From Terriglobia bacterium (GTDB lineage Bacteria > Acidobacteriota > Terriglobia > Bryobacterales > Bryobacteraceae): 64,000 nt of DNA. Below are positions 60,030-64,000 of this stretch, piece by piece; the first letter of the stretch is position 1, and every line of letters begins with the position of its first letter. The DNA lies in the NCBI GenBank assembly GCA_025350105.1, contig JANXYJ010000172.1, positions 1-64,000 of the forward strand. Direction: 5' to 3'. The translations under genes and the position numbers were made by a program. The notes beneath the pieces are model-generated. The model saw nothing but the letters and a program-made list of their open reading frames with translations, searched no databases and was not told the origin of the DNA.

Positions 60030-60147
60030 GAGGACGAGAACTCAGTAAAGCCACAGCCTAAGGCAGACGGCCCCTGCCATTCACCCCACCCCAGACAGGT
60101 CCAAACCTGAACGGAATCCACATTTGAGGAGTACTTCCATTAGTTTT

Positions 60148-60654
60148 ATGGATGGCGAACGCAAGTACAAACAACACGGCTATAACGAAAGTGGCCGCGA
60201 TCACAACTTCCAGGGGCAGAATCGGGACGACCGCCCCCGCCCGCAAGGGCCACGGCCTCCCATTGACGTAACCGGCCCGCGCCTGCCGCGGCTGGTGCAA
60301 GCAGTAGCCGCTTCGCGCTGCTACAACTGTGCCTCTACCCTGCCGCCGGGCGTCGACTTTAAAGGTGCCTGCCCGAAGTGCAACGCGGCGCTTCATTGCT
60401 GCAAGCAGTGCGCCTATTTTGAGCCCGCTACCCGCTTTCAGTGCTTGAAACCGATTCCGGTGCGCATGGCGGGCAAGGACCTGGCAAACGAATGCGATCA
60501 GTTTAAGGCTCGGGTGACGGTGGCGCGCGATGCGCCAAACGCCGCGCCTGCGCCGGTGGCCCCGACCGCGGGAAATGGTTTCGGGGGAAACGGGCAGGCT
60601 CCCCGCAACTCGGAAGGCGCCCGCGCGGCTTTCGATAGTCTGTTTAAAAAATAG
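60148..60654 (+). CDS. Cys-rich (zinc-ribbon-like) protein of unknown function
   Basis: A 168-residue soluble protein. The N-terminus (MDGERKYKQHGYNESGRDH) is charged and probably disordered and Pro-rich to about residue 55. The core has CYNC (near 63-66), CPKC, CCKQC and later FQC and ECDQ, a spacing compatible with one or two zinc sites. An Ala/Pro tail follows. I know no characterised family member. The ATG at 60148 lies 16 bases after GAGGAG, too far. An ATT at 60139 is at the ideal distance, so a rare ATT start is possible. Confidence 0.78.
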   Translation: MDGERKYKQHGYNESGRDHNFQGQNRDDRPRPQGPRPPIDVTGPRLPRLVQAVAASRCYNCASTLPPGVDFKGACPKCNAALHCCKQCAYFEPATRFQCLKPIPVRMAGKDLANECDQFKARVTVARDAPNAAPAPVAPTAGNGFGGNGQAPRNSEGARAAFDSLFKK

Positions 60655-60695
60655 CCTTTACACCGGCCTGTTCACGACGGGCGGTACTTTCGTAC

Positions 60696-60701
60696 GATAA
60701 T
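60696..60701 (+). promoter_or_regulatory. Putative -10 element (GATAAT) for a leaderless DUF1330 transcript
   Basis: GATAAT ends six bases before the ATG at 60708, so RNA starting at the usual distance would begin at or next to the start codon. No Shine-Dalgarno sequence is present. Confidence 0.4.
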
Positions 60702-60707
60702 ACCCCC

Positions 60708-60995
60708 ATGCCCGCCTTCATGATCGTTGACATCGACATCCACGACTTGCCCGCCTACGCCGAATACGCCAAACAAGTTCCCACTATCGTGCAAAAGCAC
60801 GGCGGCTCCTATTTGGCCCGCGGCGGCAAAACGGAAGTGATGGAAGGCGATTGGACTCCGCACCGCATTGCCCTGTTCCAGTTTCCCGACGTCGCTGCGA
60901 TTCACGCGTTTTTGAATGATCCGGAGTATCAGCCGCTGAAGGCCATCCGGCATCGCGTCGCCAAGACCAATGCCATAGCCGTTGAAGGCGTGTAG
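60708..60995 (+). CDS. DUF1330 protein (dimeric ferredoxin-like fold)
   Basis: A 95-residue DUF1330 protein. Hallmark segments are LPAYAEYAKQVPTIVQKHGG, SYLARGGKTEVMEGDW, RIALFQFPDVAAIHAF and EYQPLKAIRHRVAKTNAIAV. The family has the dimeric alpha/beta-barrel fold and its reaction is unknown. Length is normal. It ends three bases from the convergent DUF72 gene. A GATAAT element just upstream and the lack of a ribosome site suggest a leaderless message. Confidence 0.92.
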   Translation: MPAFMIVDIDIHDLPAYAEYAKQVPTIVQKHGGSYLARGGKTEVMEGDWTPHRIALFQFPDVAAIHAFLNDPEYQPLKAIRHRVAKTNAIAVEGV

Positions 60996-60998
60996 AAC

Positions 60999-61934
60999 TT
61001 AGCCGGTGATTGCCTCAATCGTCGTTGGGGCGTTGCCCTCAAAACGATTGTTGACGAAAATCATAGCGGCGCGGCGCTCTTCTTTCATGCGCTGAATCAT
61101 GCGGCGCAAGGCTTCCCGGCCCTCCGGGTTTTCGTCCTGGACATGATCGTAGGGCGCGAACTTCTCGACCGCCTGTTCGTAGGCCCGGCCTTCGCGCAAC
61201 AGCACGCGGGAGACGGTGAAATCCGCGGTGAAGATGCCGGGAATCAGCAATTGCTCCTGCAGAGGAGGCATGCGCGACCATGCGTTCAGCACATGCGCGA
61301 CGTTATGCTGCGCTAAGCAAGCCAGATAAGGCTGCGCTAAATATGTCCGGTTGCGGATCTCCACGGCGTAGTTACAATCCTTTGGCAGCACCTTGAGAAA
61401 CGGATTCAGCTGCTGAATGAATTCGTTCACCGGTGTCGCCCGCGCACCGAATTCGAAAATCAACGCCGAGATCCGTTCGCGAAACGGAGCCAACACTTCC
61501 AGAAACATCGCTGAGAACAAGTCGGCGTTCAAGAATGATTCATTGCGAAAGCCTGCCCGCGGACCGTAGCGGGCATGCACCGGGAACACCTCCGCCGTCA
61601 CTTCCTCTGGCACCTTCAACGCAAACTTCAAGGCCGGCGGAGCGGAGGCGAACAGCTTCTGCCAATACTCCGGCGTGGGAAATTGATAGAACGAAAAATC
61701 GCCGCACACGATGGGAAACGTTTCGGCGTACTCGGCCAGACATTCGGCCTCGAAACGCTTCTTGGAGATTTTGTTGCGGGTGAGATAGCGGTCGCGCGTG
61801 TAGATCTGATCCAGCCAGCCTTCATATTTCCAAGAACTGGTTCCGATCCAAATGTTTTCCTTCGCGAGCGCTCTTAGTCGCGTGGCCAATCCGGCGCGAT
61901 CAAATGCCGACGGTTCGTCGAAGAGGGGGAGCAA
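60999..61934 (-). CDS. DUF72 protein (YecE-like)
   Basis: A 311-residue DUF72/YecE-family protein with a TIM-barrel-like fold and no established activity. Blocks include NIWIGTSSWKYEGWLDQIYT, RFEAECLAEYAETFPIVCGD, FYQFPTPEYWQKL, FALKVPEEVTAEVF, NYAVEIRNRTYLAQPYL and the closing MIFVNNRFEGNAPTTIEAI. The Trp/Tyr-rich entry and the NNRFEGNAP ending are typical. It follows the gamma-glutamyltransferase gene closely in the opposite direction of reading order (10-base gap, same strand, upstream gene ends at 61945), so both may share a transcript. Confidence 0.92.
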   Translation of the reverse strand: MLPLFDEPSAFDRAGLATRLRALAKENIWIGTSSWKYEGWLDQIYTRDRYLTRNKISKKRFEAECLAEYAETFPIVCGDFSFYQFPTPEYWQKLFASAPPALKFALKVPEEVTAEVFPVHARYGPRAGFRNESFLNADLFSAMFLEVLAPFRERISALIFEFGARATPVNEFIQQLNPFLKVLPKDCNYAVEIRNRTYLAQPYLACLAQHNVAHVLNAWSRMPPLQEQLLIPGIFTADFTVSRVLLREGRAYEQAVEKFAPYDHVQDENPEGREALRRMIQRMKEERRAAMIFVNNRFEGNAPTTIEAITG

Positions 61935-61944
61935 GGGTTACCAT

Positions 61945-63840
61945 TTACCAGGCATGCGCCGAGCGCCCATAGAACGGGTCCGCGCCCACTTCAATCGCAC
62001 CGCCGTCCAGGACGCGAATCAACACCGGCGCGGTGCCATTGGCGTATTTCGACATCATGCTGACTTTGTGCCCGCGTGCCAGCAGATCCTGCGCCACCGC
62101 CATCGGGATGCGATCGTCGAGCTGTAAATCGCCGCGGTTCCAGGCGTGATTATCAAAGCTGGAAACCAGGTGCCGGGTGCCAAAACGCGGAGCCTCAATT
62201 GCGTTTTGGGCGTTCATCCGGTATTGAATGGAGTTAAACAGCACCTGCAGCAGCCCCTGCTCCTGCGTATCGCCTCCGGGAGTGGATAGCACCGCCACCG
62301 GCTTGCCATCGGCGGAGGTGACGAGCGTTGGGCTCAAGGTCACACGCGGGCGCTTACCCGGAGCCAACTCGTTCGGATGACCTGGAATCAGCACAAAACT
62401 TTGCGCGCGCACACTGAGCGGAATGCCCGTGTCGCCAGCGATCACACTGGGCAGCCAGGCACCTGACGGGGTGGCCGAAAACATGATGCCATCTTTGTCG
62501 ATGGTATCGACGCAAGTGGTATCGTGCGCCATCAGGATCGGATCCAGCGGAACGTGCGCCATCTCTTCTTCACTGGGATGATGCCCCGCTTTGCCGTGAA
62601 TCATACCCGGAACAAAATCCTGGGAAGCTTTGTCGGTGATCAGCTTGCGGCGCTGGGCGGCGTATTCTTTCGACAGCAAAACATCGCTGGGAATCTGATT
62701 GAATTTGGGATCGCCATAGTAAGTGTCACGATCCGCGTAGGCCAACTTCAACGCCTCCGCCACCCGATGAATATACGCGGCGGAATTGACGGCCGGCTGA
62801 TCTTCGTAGCCTTCCAAAATATTCAGCGTTTCCAACATGGCCGGACCTTGACTCCAGAATCCGGTCTTGTAAACCCGATAGCCTTTGTAGACGGTCGAAT
62901 ACGGTTCCTCCACCTGCAGCTTGAACGCAGCCATGTCTTCGTAGCGCAACAAGCCGCCATTGGCTTTGCTAAATGCGTCAATCTTCTTGGCCACTTCGCC
63001 TCGATAAAAATAATCGCGGACCGCATCGATGGCCATCACCCGCGATTTCCCGCTGGCCAACGCCTTTTTTTCCTCCTCGGCCATCGCCCGCAGCGTGCGA
63101 GCCAAATCCGGCTGGCGGAAAATTTCCCCGGTTCGCAGCGCCTTGCCATTGGGTAGAAAATGGGCCTTCGATGTCGGCCACATGTTGAAGAACGGCTGGC
63201 TGTAAGAAATCGATGTTGCGCGGAGTTCGTCCAGCGCAAATCCGTCCGCCAGATCAATCGCCGGCGCGATGATGTCCTGAAAATTCATGGTTCCGAATTC
63301 GCGTAAGGCCAGCAGCGCGGCGTCCACCATGCCGGGCACCAACGCTGGCATCAACCCGGCGCCGGGAATAATTCCCTTCAGCCCGCCCGGATCTTTCTCC
63401 ATCACTTCGAAGGGCTGGAGAGGGCGTTTGCGGAACGTTTCGGCAGAGGCCATCTTGGGCATGGTGCCAACCCCGGCAATGGCGTAAACCTTGCCGTCTT
63501 TGGTGCGGATGAGAATGGGCGCTTCGCCGCCCATTCCGTAATGCGAAAGCTCTGTCACGGAGGCAGCCAGCATGGTGGCCACGCCGGCATCAACGGCATT
63601 GCCGCCACGATAATAGGTGCGCATGCCCGCTTCGGTGGCGTAGTCACTGCCCGCAGCAACGGCAGCGTGCACTCCGCGGACTGGTTGGCGAACGGGCCGC
63701 TCCGGCTCACGGCGCGTTTGCGCGGCAGCCATCAGCACGATCGCAATACTTGCCGTTGCCAGCGTGACCCTCTGCAGCGTGCGCCGAAGCGATGAGGTCC
63801 ACTGCATTCGACTTCCAGGCACTGCCAAAATCTTTCGCAT
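61945..63840 (-). CDS. ggt: Gamma-glutamyltransferase (exported)
   Basis: A 631-residue N-terminal nucleophile hydrolase that removes gamma-glutamyl groups from glutathione-like substrates. A signal peptide lies at about 1-40 (ATASIAIVLMAAAQ). ATEAGMRTYYRGGNAVDAGV and LSHYGMGGEAPILIRTKDGK open the large subunit. The autocleavage site and nucleophile Thr are in AHDTTCVDTIDKDG, an altered form of the usual TTH motif. The small subunit has LSPTLVTSADGKPVAVLSTP and GGDTQEQGLLQVLFN. ATG 63840 follows GGAGGAG at a fair distance; an earlier in-frame ATG at 63873 is less likely. Cytoplasm-exported, periplasmic. Confidence 0.9.
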   Translation of the reverse strand: MRKILAVPGSRMQWTSSLRRTLQRVTLATASIAIVLMAAAQTRREPERPVRQPVRGVHAAVAAGSDYATEAGMRTYYRGGNAVDAGVATMLAASVTELSHYGMGGEAPILIRTKDGKVYAIAGVGTMPKMASAETFRKRPLQPFEVMEKDPGGLKGIIPGAGLMPALVPGMVDAALLALREFGTMNFQDIIAPAIDLADGFALDELRATSISYSQPFFNMWPTSKAHFLPNGKALRTGEIFRQPDLARTLRAMAEEEKKALASGKSRVMAIDAVRDYFYRGEVAKKIDAFSKANGGLLRYEDMAAFKLQVEEPYSTVYKGYRVYKTGFWSQGPAMLETLNILEGYEDQPAVNSAAYIHRVAEALKLAYADRDTYYGDPKFNQIPSDVLLSKEYAAQRRKLITDKASQDFVPGMIHGKAGHHPSEEEMAHVPLDPILMAHDTTCVDTIDKDGIMFSATPSGAWLPSVIAGDTGIPLSVRAQSFVLIPGHPNELAPGKRPRVTLSPTLVTSADGKPVAVLSTPGGDTQEQGLLQVLFNSIQYRMNAQNAIEAPRFGTRHLVSSFDNHAWNRGDLQLDDRIPMAVAQDLLARGHKVSMMSKYANGTAPVLIRVLDGGAIEVGADPFYGRSAHAW

Positions 63841-63916
63841 AGGCTGCTCTCCTCCGGCAAAAGCTGGCTCCATTATACCCGCCCAGAGGAGGGTTCGTTC
63901 GGTACTGGATTTTTTA

Positions 63917-63944
63917 TTGTGTTGCCATGGAATGGTCGTATACT
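63917..63944 (+). promoter_or_regulatory. Putative promoter near the right edge
   Basis: TTGTGT at 63917-63922 and TATACT at 63939-63944 are 16 bases apart and point to a rightward gene beyond the window. Confidence 0.45.
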
Positions 63945-63980
63945 AGATGAACTATAGAGGACAAAATCACAAACTCCGCG

Positions 63981-64000
63981 ATGTTGGGTGAGCTGGCCGG
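63981..64000 (+). CDS. Possible 5' end of a rightward gene (partial)
   Basis: An ATG at 63981 opens a frame (MLGELAG) to the window edge. It lies 37 bases after the -10 element of the preceding promoter. No Shine-Dalgarno sequence is close (AGAGGA is 19 bases away). Too short to identify. Confidence 0.25.

Larger units (their letters stand above)
59272..60147. other. Long intergenic region full of short tandem duplications
   Basis: About 876 bases, the longest gene-free stretch of the window. No open frame has a convincing start or family. It is a chain of unrelated tandem micro-duplications (annotated separately) separated by plain sequence. A possible TATAGG element lies near 59711-59716. 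No tRNA, RNA motif or integrase site was seen. Confidence 0.7.

Overview
The window looks like chromosomal DNA of an Acidobacteriota member, most likely a Bryobacteraceae/Solibacter-type soil bacterium. This is inferred from gene content, not from a database search. The markers are a very large Oar-type TonB-dependent receptor, a DUF1549/DUF1553 cytochrome paired with a DUF1501 protein, an acidobacterial VWFA-type protein, a long orphan ABC permease, HEFYH-type secreted proteins, and several sigma/anti-sigma modules. I see no rRNA, tRNA, CRISPR array, insertion sequence or prophage.

Layout. 0-3.5 kb: end of an S9 peptidase, then an FtsX permease/ATPase pair. 3.5-8.7 kb: housekeeping genes (GDSL esterase, hpt, rsfS from a CTG start, a TlpA thioredoxin, two tandem PTPS/QueD paralogs and folE). 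8.7-17.1 kb: a PrmA-like methylase, TPR protein, MFS carrier, an S24 peptidase without a recognisable HTH, a VWA protein and a TolC porin. 17.5-18.9 kb: pyrE and truA. 19-30 kb: a minus-strand cluster of TonB receptor, DUF1549/DUF1553 cytochrome, DUF1501 protein, and a beta-propeller fused to two metallo-beta-lactamase domains. 31-41 kb: a complete urea-carboxylase-type locus (two DUF1989 proteins, biotin carboxylase, allophanate hydrolase, three-gene ABC importer), best read today as guanidine assimilation. 43-52 kb: two sigma/anti-sigma modules flanking an ABC permease. The first module is headed by a TPR-CHAT protease-like protein and ends in a membrane zinc-finger protein with a 5-residue repeat tract. 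52-64 kb: cupin, GT39-like membrane protein, betaine-type binding lipoprotein, alpha-glucan phosphorylase, a Cys-rich protein, DUF1330, DUF72 and gamma-glutamyltransferase.

Two things stand out. The CHAT / ECF sigma / zinc-finger transmembrane operon has the parts of a proteolytically triggered signalling pathway. Second, at nearly twenty places the sequence carries short degenerate tandem duplications, most often with a 15-base period. They are unrelated in sequence from place to place and cluster in gene gaps and at gene ends, several including a stop codon. No named repeat family explains this, and it looks like a mutational habit of the genome.
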